Shown here: piece by piece, positions 27,661 to 37,375 of the stretch
Layout of the letters: the number at the start of each line of letters is the position of its first letter
Numbering within the stretch: the first letter of the stretch is position 1
Source of the DNA: Legionella yabuuchiae
Lineage (GTDB): Bacteria; Pseudomonadota; Gammaproteobacteria; Legionellales; Legionellaceae
Direction of reading: 5' to 3'
Assembly: GCF_900640115.1 (NCBI RefSeq)
Contig: NZ_CAAAIW010000002.1
Span: 100,815 to 164,814 of the forward strand
DNA: 64,000 bases
Position numbers and translations under genes: made by a program
Notes under the pieces: model-generated
The model's database searches: none
Seen by the model: the letters and a program-made list of their open reading frames with translations, nothing else
Told to the model about the DNA's origin: nothing

Positions 27661-27770
27661 TTCCTTATTGTTGAGTCACTGCTTCTTTGCGCCCCTTACA
27701 AAGTCACGCTATACTTTGTTCCCTGGAATTATACCTCTAATTTTTTAAAGCTTACAACGGAGCCCTTTAA

Positions 27771-29186
27771 ATGGTTGTACGAACCCGATTCGCCCCAAGT
27801 CCTACTGGATTTCTACATGTTGGTGGGGTAAGAACTGCATTGTTTTCATGGCTTTATGCTCGTCATCATCAAGGGGAATTTATTCTTAGAATTGAGGATA
27901 CCGATCGCGAGCGTTCCACTGAAGAGTCTGTTCAGGCCATTTTAGATGGCATGAACTGGCTGGGTCTAGTTCCTGACCAAGGGCCCTTTTATCAGACCGA
28001 ACGTTACTCTCGTTACATGGATGTTTTGCAACAGCTGTTGGATGAAGGTAAGGCTTACCGTTGTTATTGCAGTAAGGAGCGCTTGGAAGCGTTAAGAGAA
28101 GCGCAACTTGAGCGCAAAGAAAAACCACGCTATGACGGCCATTGCCGTGACCAAAATCTACCTGATACTGGCGAGCCCTTTGTCGTTCGCTTTAAAAATC
28201 CTCATGAAGGCGAAGTTTCTTTTACTGATCAAGTTTATGGTGAGATACAAGTTCAAAACAGTGAGCTCGACGATCTAATTTTATTACGATCCGATCGTCA
28301 TCCAACCTACAACTTTGCCGTGGTCGTGGATGATTGGGATATGGAGATCACGCATGTGATTCGCGGGGACGACCACATTAATAATACGCCGCGCCAAATT
28401 AACTTATTTAAAGCTTTAAATGCCCCGATTCCTATTTTTGCCCATTTGCCAATGATCCTTGGTGACGATGGCAAACGGCTATCAAAGCGTCATGGGGCAG
28501 TAAGCGTGTTGCAATTTAAAGAACTAGGACTGCTTCCTCATGCGTTACTGAATTATTTGGTTCGACTCGGCTGGTCTCATGGCGATCAGGAAATTTTTAG
28601 CGTTGATGAAATGATTGCAATGTTTAATTTAAAGAACGTCAGTCGTGGGGCGGCAAGTTTTAGTTATGAAAAATTATATTGGTTAAACCAACATTACCAG
28701 AAATTTGACGCGCCAGAGCAAGTGGCAAAATCATTACAATGGCAGTTTGAGAAAGCCAATATTGACTGGACCAAAGGGCCGGAGTTATCGAAGCTTGTTT
28801 CTATCCAAGCAGAGCGGTGCAAAACTTTGGCTGAGATATGCGAAACCAGCCTTTATTTTTATCAAGACAGTATTGAGTATGATGAAGAGGCAGTAAAAAA
28901 ACATTTACGCCCTGTTATTTTAGAGCCTCTTAAAGCGTTGTATGAATGTTTGCAACACGTCTCAGATTGGCAACCAGATACCTTGCAGCAATGCATTAAC
29001 GACATCACGGCTGAATATAATATTAGTATGGGTAAAATTGCTCAGCCGTTAAGAGTTGCGGTTACAGGAAACAGCTCATCCCCATCCATTGATGTGACTT
29101 TAACGTTATTAGGTAAGTCGCGCGTTATAAATCGATTGGAGCTTGCCTTGAAGCGAATTCAAGAACGCGCAGCTTCTGCAGAGTAA
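27771..29186 (+). CDS. gltX: Glutamyl-tRNA synthetase
   Basis: 471 residues. HIGH-type motif in SPTGFLHVGGVRTALF and KMSKS-type motif in KRLSKRHGAVSVLQF. It charges tRNA-Glu; two identical tRNA-Glu genes are at 45.4-45.6 kb. AACGGAG ribosome binding site upstream of ATG 27771. Confidence 0.97.
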   Translation: MVVRTRFAPSPTGFLHVGGVRTALFSWLYARHHQGEFILRIEDTDRERSTEESVQAILDGMNWLGLVPDQGPFYQTERYSRYMDVLQQLLDEGKAYRCYCSKERLEALREAQLERKEKPRYDGHCRDQNLPDTGEPFVVRFKNPHEGEVSFTDQVYGEIQVQNSELDDLILLRSDRHPTYNFAVVVDDWDMEITHVIRGDDHINNTPRQINLFKALNAPIPIFAHLPMILGDDGKRLSKRHGAVSVLQFKELGLLPHALLNYLVRLGWSHGDQEIFSVDEMIAMFNLKNVSRGAASFSYEKLYWLNQHYQKFDAPEQVAKSLQWQFEKANIDWTKGPELSKLVSIQAERCKTLAEICETSLYFYQDSIEYDEEAVKKHLRPVILEPLKALYECLQHVSDWQPDTLQQCINDITAEYNISMGKIAQPLRVAVTGNSSSPSIDVTLTLLGKSRVINRLELALKRIQERAASAE

Positions 29187-29334
29187 TACTTTGCAGGGAT
29201 TACAGCTAGACGCTGTTAGAGATTGCAGCTAACGATCTCTTGTTGCCATTTAGTAAGAATACTGCATTTTTATCTCAACTTTTATTATTTCTGGTCGATA
29301 TCATTACGTAGAAGGTATCAATTGGCAGAAGAGA

Positions 29335-29604
29335 ATGAAAGAAAGACACTTTGCTTATAAAATATCTCGCGAACCTGGCGGACTTATCTGTACTCACTTT
29401 GAGTTCGAAGAAGATAGAATGTTGGATGTACTTGAAACCATACATGATTCCGAGTCTAAAGGGATTTACTGGATATTTAAGCAATTAGATGGAAAGCCAC
29501 AAGAAGCATTAAGCATTATTGATTGTGAGCACCGAAGAATTTATTTTCATTACTCAGGCGAAGTTGAATCGTTGGAAGAGGTCATCAAGAAATTGAAAAA
29601 ATAA
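29335..29604 (+). CDS. Unknown 89-residue soluble protein
   Basis: Not recognised. Charged, predicted alpha/beta, with no signal peptide: KERHFAYKISREPGG, then an acidic helix FEEDRMLDVLETIHDSESKG and IDCEHRRIYFHYSG, ending in a helix rich in E and K. No strong ribosome binding site at proper spacing; AGAAGAG lies only one base before the ATG. Stand-alone between gltX and a secreted protein gene. Confidence 0.55.
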   Translation: MKERHFAYKISREPGGLICTHFEFEEDRMLDVLETIHDSESKGIYWIFKQLDGKPQEALSIIDCEHRRIYFHYSGEVESLEEVIKKLKK

Positions 29605-29673
29605 ACGATAGGTTAGATTGTCACTCTGTATTTCGTATAAAAATCGTACTCACTCAACAATAAGGAATATACC

Positions 29674-30192
29674 ATGTCAAAACTGACTCACTGTTACAAA
29701 GGAATCGGACTGAGCATGATTCTTTTTCCTGCTTTAGCCCTTGCGGCCAATGATCAAGCCCCTCAAACACCGCCGAAGCAGAATCTTCCTTACGAGGCTC
29801 CAGGGCAAGTTCAACCTCTCCAAATGCCAAAAGATCAATGGCTAGAACAGGTAAGAAAAGTGGTGCCCGAACCAATTTGTAAAGGATTTCTTGAAGATCC
29901 TTCCATTGCGGGCCGATTTAAGGACATGGGAGTCACGTATGATAAATGCCTTAAAGAAATTCCTGATTTAACCGATGCTTGCATTAAAAAATATAATGAT
30001 AAGTTACCGGATATGATGACGCAGGAATCTGCCTCAAAATGGGGACGGTTGCTTGGGGAGTGTATTGGAGCAAGTTTTGCCAAAATTTATTTATATTCGG
30101 AAATTATTGAGCAAAAACAACAGCAAATGCTACAACAAAAGAAAACACAAGAGACCGGTAAAGTTCAGGATTCAGGTAATAAGAAAAACTAA
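29674..30192 (+). CDS. Unknown exported protein
   Basis: 172 residues. The N-terminus has a signal peptide (CYKGIGLSMILFPALALAAND, cleavage after ALA). The mature part starts with a Pro/Gln-rich linker and has four cysteines in the central region, which suggests two disulfides, and ends in a Gln/Lys-rich coil. AAGGA precedes ATG by eight bases. Family not recognised. Confidence 0.65.
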   Translation: MSKLTHCYKGIGLSMILFPALALAANDQAPQTPPKQNLPYEAPGQVQPLQMPKDQWLEQVRKVVPEPICKGFLEDPSIAGRFKDMGVTYDKCLKEIPDLTDACIKKYNDKLPDMMTQESASKWGRLLGECIGASFAKIYLYSEIIEQKQQQMLQQKKTQETGKVQDSGNKKN

Positions 30193-30201
30193 ATTGTATT
30201 A

Positions 30202-30279
30202 TATACCCGTGATCGTTCAAAATGCGGCAGGACGAAAAATAAAAAGCATAAATCATGCATTTTGAACGATCATGGGTAT
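30202..30279. repeat. Short (78-base) derivative of the TACCCG MITE
   Basis: Ends TATACCCGTGATCGTTCAAA and its complement, as in the 164-base copies at 44.9, 45.1, 46.0 and 58.4 kb, but the middle is deleted. TA at both edges is compatible with a TA target duplication. It lies directly after the stop of the secreted protein gene. Confidence 0.8.
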
Positions 30280-30302
30280 AGATATTCCTTAATAAAGTGT
30301 TT

Positions 30303-30328
30303 GCCCGCACATTGTGGGCTTTTTTTTT
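30303..30328 (+). terminator. Probable terminator of 29674 gene
   Basis: GCCCGCAC, ATT, GTGGGC followed by eight or more T. Imperfect stem but a good T-run. Confidence 0.6.
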
Positions 30329-30350
30329 GAAATTACTTTTTCTAGGTTGG

Positions 30351-30680
30351 TTAACTATAGGCGCACCGATAAAATGAATTTAACGCGTCTGGATAGTTGT
30401 TTACCCATTGGAATTGTTTTAAGGGACCGTGATTTGGATTAAATTTATCACCATGATACAAATGACAAGGCAGGCGGCTAATGACGCAACCAATGTATTT
30501 GTACCGGGTATATTTTACAACTGGGGTCATAGTCACATTATTTGGACATCGTTTTTCATAGCAAATGTAAAAACTATCGGCTTTAGGTTCATCCCTAGGG
30601 GTTAAGGGTAGGGTAAAGGCATTATTGGAAAGCAAGACGGTTAAACAGCATAAAACGACTGGACGTTTGTTTGCTTTCAT
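30351..30680 (-). CDS. Unknown small exported protein
   Basis: 109 residues. Signal peptide VVLCCLTVLLSNNAFTLPL near the N-terminus; mature part has six cysteines, likely disulfide-bonded in the periplasm or secreted. No domain recognised. AGGAA in front of ATG 30680. Could be a type II secretion substrate, which is only a guess. Confidence 0.6.
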   Translation of the reverse strand: MKANKRPVVLCCLTVLLSNNAFTLPLTPRDEPKADSFYICYEKRCPNNVTMTPVVKYTRYKYIGCVISRLPCHLYHGDKFNPNHGPLKQFQWVNNYPDALNSFYRCAYS

Positions 30681-30764
30681 AGTTCCTTCCTATTTTTATT
30701 CTTTAATCTTTGTAATAGCATGATATTTTTTATTATTCAAACCCTTAATTTATAGGAGAGCAGG

Positions 30765-31079
30765 ATGTTGGTAACCTTTAGCTGTGATGCGCATGAAAAT
30801 ATAACCATGTTTGGTGATGTGGCTGTGAAATTAATCAAGATGATGGGGCACAGTGGTGAAGTACCTGGCGCAATTTTGGCAGAGGATGTACAGGGAGCTT
30901 TAAATCGTTTGAAACAGTCTATTGAAGTTCATAAGGAAGATGAACCTAAAAACTCTGGCTATCAAGATGAGTATTCGGAAGAAGAACCAATCAGCTTATC
31001 AAAACGCGCGTGGCCATTAATAGAGCTTTTAGAGGACGCTGCAAACGCTAAATGTAATGTGATGTGGCGTAAAAGGTAG
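30765..31079 (+). CDS. DUF1840-family protein
   Basis: 104 residues. The pattern LVTFSCDAHENITMFGDVA, LIKMMGHSGEVPGAI and RAWPLIELLEDA matches the DUF1840 family of small beta-/gammaproteobacterial proteins with unknown role. Good AGGAGAG ribosome binding site before ATG 30765. Confidence 0.85.
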   Translation: MLVTFSCDAHENITMFGDVAVKLIKMMGHSGEVPGAILAEDVQGALNRLKQSIEVHKEDEPKNSGYQDEYSEEEPISLSKRAWPLIELLEDAANAKCNVMWRKR

Positions 31080-31241
31080 CAAACAAGAATATAAGTGATC
31101 TGAATCTTAGCGACTCCAGAGACTCGAATCTTCGCGGCAGCGACCGCGGGGTCTGTTGTTGTCATGTTTAAAATATTTTATCTCGCGGTGGGTAATATGG
31201 TAAACTAGCTCAGTTTTATTCAAATAGTTCGCAGTGAAAAC

Positions 31242-33083
31242 ATGCTTACCCTCAATCAAATGACTCTGGCGCGTGGCAATAAAATCTTATTGGAACAGGC
31301 GACCGTTACTCTTTTTGAAAAACAAAAAGTTGGTTTGGTGGGACGTAATGGTTGTGGGAAAAGCAGCTTTTTCAGTTTGGTTTTGGGAAAGTTAACCCCT
31401 GATGCGGGTGAATGTCAGCTAAATGCTCAGTTAAGAATCAGCCATCTTTCTCAAGATCTTCCCGATAGTGAAAGCTCTGCCGTTGATTATGTTTTAGCCG
31501 GCGATCTAGAGTATGCAATGTTGCTCAAGAAGCTAACAGCCGCTGAAAATACTGGTGATGATGCAACCATTGTGGCTTGCCATGATCGCATGTCACAAAC
31601 TGGGGCTTACAGCAAGCCTGCACTGGCTGCCTCGATCTTAGCCGGCTTGGGATTTTCTACAACCGCGCAACAATCTAGCGTGAATAGCTTTTCAGGTGGA
31701 TGGCGAATGCGGTTGAACCTTGCTCGTTGTTTGATGACACCTGCTGAGCTATTACTGCTTGATGAGCCGACTAATCACCTAGATATGGAAGCTATATTTT
31801 GGCTCGAACGTTGGCTAAAGCAAAGTCCTGCAACAGTGATTGTGATTTCACACGATCGAGAATTTTTAGACGCATTGGTCACTCATATCCTCCACTTTGA
31901 TCAACAAAGAGCGACCCTGTACACCGGAAATTACAGCCGATTTGAACGAAGTCGCGCCGAAGCAATTGCGCTGCAGCAAGCGGCCTATACAAAGCAACAA
32001 ACTAAGATTAATCACATGATGGACTATGTGAATCGCTTCAAAGCCAAGGCATCCAAAGCTAAGCAAGCGCAAAGCCGTTTAAAAGCGATTGAAAAAATGG
32101 ACATCATCGCTAAAGCGCAAATCGACTCGCCATTTACGTTTGAATTTTACCCCTGTCCTAAAGCTGGAAAACCGTTAATTCGTTGTGAGGATGCAAGCGT
32201 TGGTTATGATCCTAAACGTCTGATATTAAACAAAGTGAACTTATCTCTAAATCCAGGGGATCGGTTTGCGTTGCTTGGTCCAAATGGGGAAGGAAAATCA
32301 ACGTTTATTAAAGCTTTAACCGGTGATCTACCTCCAAAATCGGGACGCATCGAACGTTCACCTCATCTTCAGGTCGGCTATTTTGCTCAACATCAATTAG
32401 AAGATTTAGATTGCGCACTAAGCCCCGTGCAAACAATCTTACAATTAACCCCAGATGTTCGCGAGCAGACGGTTAGAGATTTTTTAGGTGGATTTAATTT
32501 TGTAGGTGACATGGCTTTAGCGCCAATCCATTACTTTTCGGGGGGTGAAAAGGCGCGATTGGCGTTGGCGAAACTAGTGTGGTTACGTCCAAACTTACTC
32601 TTATTGGATGAACCGACCAACCACCTTGATTTGGAAATGCGCTCAGCCATTGAAATCGCTCTGCAAAGTTATGAGGGCGCGCTTATTGTGATCTCACATG
32701 ATCGCCATTTTTTACGCACCACGGTTGATGATTTTTATCTCGTTTATGACCAAAACATTAAGCCTTTTGATGGAGATGTTGATGCTTATCATCAATGGTT
32801 GCTCAATCAGGCAACTCCTGCCCAAATTCAGAAGACGGCTCCAAGCTCAGATTATCGCGAAAAGAAAAGCCAGCAAAATCGATTAAAAAAATTAGAGCAA
32901 ACCATAGAATCTTACCAAGCTGAAATTAAAACGTTAGAAATTAAACTTGCTGATTCGTCACTTTATTTAAATTCCGAAGCCATTAGCTTAAAGGAATTAA
33001 CCGAAAAACGTGGTAAACTAGTTCGGCAACTGACTGAAGCCGAAGAAGAATGGCTTGAATTGATGGAGTTGTTAGAGCACTAG
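31242..33083 (+). CDS. yheS: ABC-F ATPase (YheS-like)
   Basis: 613 residues with two ABC domains and no membrane part. Walker A motifs GRNGCGKSS (about 34-42) and GPNGEGKST (about 343-351), signatures SGGWRMRLNLARCL and SGGEKARLALAKL, and DEPTNHLD twice. The Gln/Lys-rich linker between domains and the C-terminal coiled coil are typical. ABC-F proteins act at the ribosomal E site; YheS is the closest by N-terminus (LTLNQMTLARGNKILLEQA). Confidence 0.9.
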   Translation: MLTLNQMTLARGNKILLEQATVTLFEKQKVGLVGRNGCGKSSFFSLVLGKLTPDAGECQLNAQLRISHLSQDLPDSESSAVDYVLAGDLEYAMLLKKLTAAENTGDDATIVACHDRMSQTGAYSKPALAASILAGLGFSTTAQQSSVNSFSGGWRMRLNLARCLMTPAELLLLDEPTNHLDMEAIFWLERWLKQSPATVIVISHDREFLDALVTHILHFDQQRATLYTGNYSRFERSRAEAIALQQAAYTKQQTKINHMMDYVNRFKAKASKAKQAQSRLKAIEKMDIIAKAQIDSPFTFEFYPCPKAGKPLIRCEDASVGYDPKRLILNKVNLSLNPGDRFALLGPNGEGKSTFIKALTGDLPPKSGRIERSPHLQVGYFAQHQLEDLDCALSPVQTILQLTPDVREQTVRDFLGGFNFVGDMALAPIHYFSGGEKARLALAKLVWLRPNLLLLDEPTNHLDLEMRSAIEIALQSYEGALIVISHDRHFLRTTVDDFYLVYDQNIKPFDGDVDAYHQWLLNQATPAQIQKTAPSSDYREKKSQQNRLKKLEQTIESYQAEIKTLEIKLADSSLYLNSEAISLKELTEKRGKLVRQLTEAEEEWLELMELLEH

Positions 33084-33141
33084 GCGGTTTCCTTTCAAGT
33101 TGTTCACTCAAAATCAAGCGCTTGTATGTTGGATGGTTGAT

Positions 33142-33315
33142 ATGACTTGTCTAAAACGAGATATTATAATCACGCTCATTATTAAGTTTTTTTTGTTAAT
33201 GCTCTTATGGTTTGTGTGTATTAAACCGGCTACGCATAAGTCTATCGACACCCAAGGTTGGATGCTTAAAGCCCGAGCTTACAACGACCCTAGTATTGCT
33301 GAGCAGAGTTCATAA
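33142..33315 (+). CDS. cydP: Cytochrome bd small subunit CydP-like
   Basis: 57 residues from ATG 33142 (GGATGG a few bases before). One membrane helix, LIIKFFLLMLLWFVCIKPA, preceded by the basic LKRD, which fits the CydP small proteins encoded upstream of cydA in many proteobacteria. It is about 130 bases before cydA on the same strand. A longer frame from TTG 33100 is possible. Confidence 0.7.
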   Translation: MTCLKRDIIITLIIKFFLLMLLWFVCIKPATHKSIDTQGWMLKARAYNDPSIAEQSS

Positions 33316-33449
33316 ATATAACCGTCTTTGAATTAGCGTAGCTCTTTTAGCCATGAATGGTTTTGCAATGACAAGCAGTCGTGCCTGAATGGATCATTTA
33401 GACACAAACAATTTTCAAGGATTTTTTTAACCTTTTACAGAGGTGATTT

Positions 33450-34979
33450 ATGATTCCTGGTATAGATGTTGTTGATTTATCCCGCCTGCAGTTTGCATTA
33501 ACTGCTCTGTATCATTTTCTTTTTGTGCCATTAACGCTGGGGCTGTCGATCTTGTTGGCCATTATGGAAACCGTTTATGTGATGACTGGGCGGGAAATCT
33601 GGAAGCAAATGGTTAAATATTGGGGAGTCCTATTTGGTATCAACTTTGTGCTTGGCGTTGCAACTGGATTAACGATGGAGTTTCAGTTTGGGACGAACTG
33701 GGCATACTACTCTCATTACGTTGGTGATGTGTTTGGCGCACCGTTGGCGATTGAAGGGTTGATGGCGTTTTTTCTTGAAGCGACCTTTGTAGGCTTATTC
33801 TTTTTTGGCTGGGATAAATTAACAAAGTTTCAACATATGTGTTGTACCTGGCTTCTGGCGTTAGGCACAAACTTATCGGCGTTATGGATTTTAATCGCGA
33901 ATGGTTGGATGCAAAACCCAGTCGGAGCAAAATTTGACTTCGAAACCATGCGAATGGAAGTGACTAGTTTTTATGACGTGATGTTTAATCCCGTTGCACA
34001 AGCTAAATTTGTGCATACGATTAGTGCTGGCTATGTGACTGGTGCTATTTTTGTGTTAGCAGTCAGCGCTTACTTTTTATTAAGAGGGCGAAATATTCCA
34101 TTTGCAAAACGTTCAATGACCGTTGCCGTTTCCTTTGGTTTAGCTTCTGCTTTGTCTGTAGTGGTTCTTGGGGATGAAAGCGGTTATGTGGCCAATAATA
34201 ACCAAAAAATGAAACTGGCTGCGATGGAAGCAATGTGGCATACCGAAAAAGCCCCAGCAGGTTTAACCTTATTTGGCATTCCCAATGAAAAAACGAAGTC
34301 TACAAATTATGGTCTTGAAGTCCCTTATGCACTGGGCATCATTGCAACGCGCTCTTTTAATCAACCGCTTGAGGGCATAACCGAATTGGTGGCTGAGGGC
34401 AAAGAACGTATTCGTGAAGGCATTTTAGCTTATGATGCATTAACTCGATTGCAACAGGATAGGAATGATGCACAAGCTAAAGCTGATTTTCAGGCGCATG
34501 AGAAATACCTTGGCTATGGGTTGTTGTTAAAAAAATACACAGAAAACGTAACTGATGCAACTGAAGCTCAAATTGATCAAGCGGCTAACGATTTAAAGCC
34601 GCATGTCAGTCCTTTATTCTTCTCGTTTCGCATCATGGTGGCATGTGGTTTCTTTTTTATTTTATTGTTTGCTTCTGGGTTTTATTTATCGGTTAAGCGC
34701 AAACTTCATACATCACGCTGGTATTTGCACCTGGCTTTCTGGTCCTTGCCGCTACCTTGGCTTGCTGCTGAACTAGGCTGGGTTGTTGCCGAGTATGGAC
34801 GTCAGCCATGGGTTGTACAAGGCGTTTTACCGACCATGCTCGGCACGTCCTCGGTCACAGGAGCGCAAGTATTAACCTCGTTAGCAGGATTCATTATTTT
34901 CTACACCGTCTTAGCCATTGTGGAAGTTTACTTGATGGTCAAATACATTCGTCTTGGCCCCGATAATTACGCCCATTAG
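33450..34979 (+). CDS. cydA: Cytochrome bd ubiquinol oxidase subunit I
   Basis: 509 residues, nine or so helices. Heme ligand H22 in LYHFLFVPL, the second His in KFVHTISAGYV, and a long Q-loop with NNNQKMKLAAMEAMW, which holds the quinol-binding Lys and Glu. The Q-loop continues through TLFGIPNEK. It oxidises ubiquinol and reduces oxygen without proton pumping, favoured at low oxygen. GAGGTG ribosome binding site before ATG. Confidence 0.96.
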   Translation: MIPGIDVVDLSRLQFALTALYHFLFVPLTLGLSILLAIMETVYVMTGREIWKQMVKYWGVLFGINFVLGVATGLTMEFQFGTNWAYYSHYVGDVFGAPLAIEGLMAFFLEATFVGLFFFGWDKLTKFQHMCCTWLLALGTNLSALWILIANGWMQNPVGAKFDFETMRMEVTSFYDVMFNPVAQAKFVHTISAGYVTGAIFVLAVSAYFLLRGRNIPFAKRSMTVAVSFGLASALSVVVLGDESGYVANNNQKMKLAAMEAMWHTEKAPAGLTLFGIPNEKTKSTNYGLEVPYALGIIATRSFNQPLEGITELVAEGKERIREGILAYDALTRLQQDRNDAQAKADFQAHEKYLGYGLLLKKYTENVTDATEAQIDQAANDLKPHVSPLFFSFRIMVACGFFFILLFASGFYLSVKRKLHTSRWYLHLAFWSLPLPWLAAELGWVVAEYGRQPWVVQGVLPTMLGTSSVTGAQVLTSLAGFIIFYTVLAIVEVYLMVKYIRLGPDNYAH

Positions 34980-34988
34980 GAGAAAATT

Positions 34989-36125
34989 ATGCCAATAGAT
35001 TATGAATTATTACGCGTGGTGTGGTGGGTACTGTTAGGGGTATTGCTTATTGGGTTTGCCATTATGGATGGTTTCGATCTAGGGGTTGCGATGTGGTTAC
35101 CTTTTTTGGGCAAAACCGATACTGAACGACGCATTATGATCAACAGCATTGGGCCGGTATGGGAAGGAAATCAAGTGTGGTTTATCTTAGGGGGTGGAGC
35201 TATTTTTGCAGCTTGGCCTGCTTTATATGCATTATCGTTTTCCGGGTTTTACTTGGCCATGTTGGTTATCTTGTTAGCCCTAATTTTACGACCGGTAGGA
35301 TTTAAGTATCGTTCCAAACTTGAGAGTCGAGTGTGGCGAAATGTATGGGATTACTCACTGTTTATCGGTGGGTTAGTTCCTTCCTTAATTTTTGGGGTTG
35401 CGGTAGGGAATGTCTTAGAAGGCGTGCCATTTCATTTTGATCTGACATTACGTCCTTTTTATACCGGGACGTTCTTTGGTTTATTAAACCCTTTTGCTCT
35501 GCTGTGTGGTCTTTTATCGGTTGCAATGTTGGCTATGCATGGAGCGTTTTACTTAAATCTTAAAACGGAAGGTCATCTACAACGCAGAGCTAACATTGCT
35601 GCGAGAGGGGGTGCCTTATTAACCGTACTTCTATTTGTAGCCGGTGGACTTTGGCTCTTTTTTCGTATCGATGGCTACGCACTAACGAACGTGGTTCTTC
35701 ATGAAGGTCCATCAAACCCCCTGTATAAATCGGCCATTCGTAAATCGCATGCTTGGTTTTCAAATTACCAACAGTATCCTATTACCCAAACTGCCCCAAT
35801 CGCCGGGATCCTTGGAGCCTTATTAGCGCCACTATTGATTCGGTTTTCGGGGATAGCTTTTTTCTTTAGCGGCGTATCGGTGTTTGGGATTATTGCAACG
35901 GTTGGTGTGAGCATGTTCCCCTTTATTTTGCCTTCTTCCTCACATCCCTCTCAGAGTTTATTGGTTTGGGATAGCTCATCTAGTCATTTGACTTTGTTTA
36001 TTATGCTGATTGCGACTGTGATTTTTTTACCGATTATTTTACTGTACACCTCTTGGGTATATCGTGTTCTGAGGGGTAAAGTCACGGCTGATACGCTGTT
36101 AGAAAATAAAGAATCGGCTTATTAG
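34989..36125 (+). CDS. cydB: Cytochrome bd ubiquinol oxidase subunit II
   Basis: 378 residues, membrane protein. Signature GFAIMDGFDLGVAMWLPFLG and GPVWEGNQVWFILGGGAIF. Partner of CydA; nine bases after it with AGGAG at 34979-34983. Followed by cydX. Confidence 0.97.
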   Translation: MPIDYELLRVVWWVLLGVLLIGFAIMDGFDLGVAMWLPFLGKTDTERRIMINSIGPVWEGNQVWFILGGGAIFAAWPALYALSFSGFYLAMLVILLALILRPVGFKYRSKLESRVWRNVWDYSLFIGGLVPSLIFGVAVGNVLEGVPFHFDLTLRPFYTGTFFGLLNPFALLCGLLSVAMLAMHGAFYLNLKTEGHLQRRANIAARGGALLTVLLFVAGGLWLFFRIDGYALTNVVLHEGPSNPLYKSAIRKSHAWFSNYQQYPITQTAPIAGILGALLAPLLIRFSGIAFFFSGVSVFGIIATVGVSMFPFILPSSSHPSQSLLVWDSSSSHLTLFIMLIATVIFLPIILLYTSWVYRVLRGKVTADTLLENKESAY

Positions 36126-36136
36126 GAGAATATATT

Positions 36137-36271
36137 ATGTGGTACTTTTCATGGATATTAGGTACAGGCTTAGCTTGTACGTTTGCTGTGCTAAATGCCA
36201 TGTGGCTAGAATTGAGAATTGATGGCTCGCAAAGAGAACAGGCTGAACAGGATTCAGAGGCAGTGGGATAA
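36137..36271 (+). CDS. cydX: Cytochrome bd small subunit CydX
   Basis: 44 residues, too short for most gene finders. MWYFSWILGTGLACTFAVLN is the classical CydX N-terminus with Trp2 and a single helix, followed by a charged tail. TAGGAG lies 11 bases before ATG. CydX is needed for stability and activity of CydAB in E. coli. Confidence 0.95.
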   Translation: MWYFSWILGTGLACTFAVLNAMWLELRIDGSQREQAEQDSEAVG

Positions 36272-36290
36272 GCGCTGTCTCTGTCAGCGC
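36272..36290. terminator. Hairpin between convergent cydX and rnc
   Basis: GCGCTG and CAGCGC arms with a seven-base loop. No T-run, so terminator activity is uncertain. Confidence 0.4.
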
Positions 36291-36291
36291 A

Positions 36292-36990
36292 TCAGCGGGT
36301 AGTAGAGTTACTCATTTTTCGGGCCAGTTTTAATACTTCTTTCGCCGCTCGTTGTTCTGCTTTTCTTCTACTGGGGCCTTTGCCTAGCGTAGTGAGATTT
36401 AAGTCGGGAATTTCACAATGTATATGAAAGACTTGATTGTGTTCCTCGCCCTCAATTTTTAGTAAGGTGTAATTAGGCAGAGGGAATTTTTTCGCTTGCA
36501 AAAATTCCTGCAACTGCGTTTTAGGATCTTTTAAATTATCATGTAATCCTTCGTCGTCTAAACGTGTCTTAAATAAATTCAAAATAACAGTTTGGCAAGG
36601 CTCCATTCCGCCATCTAAAAAAACAGCCGCAAATACGGCCTCTAAGGAGTCGGCTAAAATTGAAGCTCTTCTAAAGCCACCGCTTTTTAATTCTCCTTGG
36701 CCTAGGTATAAATAATCGCCAAGGTTGATTTCCAAAGCGACTTCGGCCAACATTTCTCCTTTTACGAGATAAGCGCGCAAGCGGCTTAATTCCCCTTCGC
36801 TTTTATCCGTAAATTTATTATATAAGGCATTGGCTATGACAAAACTTAAAATAGAGTCGCCTAGAAACTCCAGACGTTCATAATTGACTGCGCCAGCACT
36901 ACAATGTGTTAAGGCTTGTTTAAGGTGACTAATGTTTTTAAAGCTATACCCTAACTTTCTGCACAACGGTTGTAAGTTAATCTCGACCAA
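36292..36990 (-). CDS. rnc: Ribonuclease III
   Basis: 232 residues. Catalytic signature ERLEFLGDSILSFV near residue 38; second catalytic Glu in LADSLEAVFAAVFLDGG. C-terminal dsRNA-binding domain from about 155 (DPKTQLQEFLQ ... KAEQRAAKEVL). Processes rRNA precursors and double-stranded RNAs. Last gene of lepA-lepB-DUF4845-rnc; overlaps the previous gene by 14 bases. Confidence 0.96.
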   Translation of the reverse strand: MVEINLQPLCRKLGYSFKNISHLKQALTHCSAGAVNYERLEFLGDSILSFVIANALYNKFTDKSEGELSRLRAYLVKGEMLAEVALEINLGDYLYLGQGELKSGGFRRASILADSLEAVFAAVFLDGGMEPCQTVILNLFKTRLDDEGLHDNLKDPKTQLQEFLQAKKFPLPNYTLLKIEGEEHNQVFHIHCEIPDLNLTTLGKGPSRRKAEQRAAKEVLKLARKMSNSTTR

Positions 36991-37363
36991 TGGTTACCTC
37001 ACGGGATAGATCAAAATCGAACAAAAGACTCATATTCCCGACAAGAGATTTCGTGACTTTATAAGTAATGGCAACAGTATAACGTCCATCACCGCTGGGT
37101 TTAATCAGAATTTTATCTTCAGGAATCTCCACCCCATTCACATATAATTGATTCGTCAATTTCTTCCTTAAAATACTGGCATTCGTCATGGCATCGTCTG
37201 AAAATTCGGTTTTAGGAATTTTGTCTAAGATCTCTATTGATTTAATTACCGTATAATGTTGAATGTAAACTGGCACAATGCGCATTAATGTGACCAAAAT
37301 AATAATGACCACCGCCATGGTGAACAACATTCCAAGAAAAGACATCCCTGATTGTTTATTCAT
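36977..37363 (-). CDS. DUF4845 protein with prepilin-like N-terminus
   Basis: 128 residues with MNKQSGMSFLGMLFTMAVVI, one membrane helix that looks like a pseudopilin start, then a small soluble domain. The gene is regularly found between lepB and rnc in gammaproteobacteria as DUF4845. Role not known. Starts 12 bases after lepB. Confidence 0.85.
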   Translation of the reverse strand: MNKQSGMSFLGMLFTMAVVIIILVTLMRIVPVYIQHYTVIKSIEILDKIPKTEFSDDAMTNASILRKKLTNQLYVNGVEIPEDKILIKPSGDGRYTVAITYKVTKSLVGNMSLLFDFDLSREVTIGRD

Positions 37364-37375
37364 ATCGCCTCGTTA

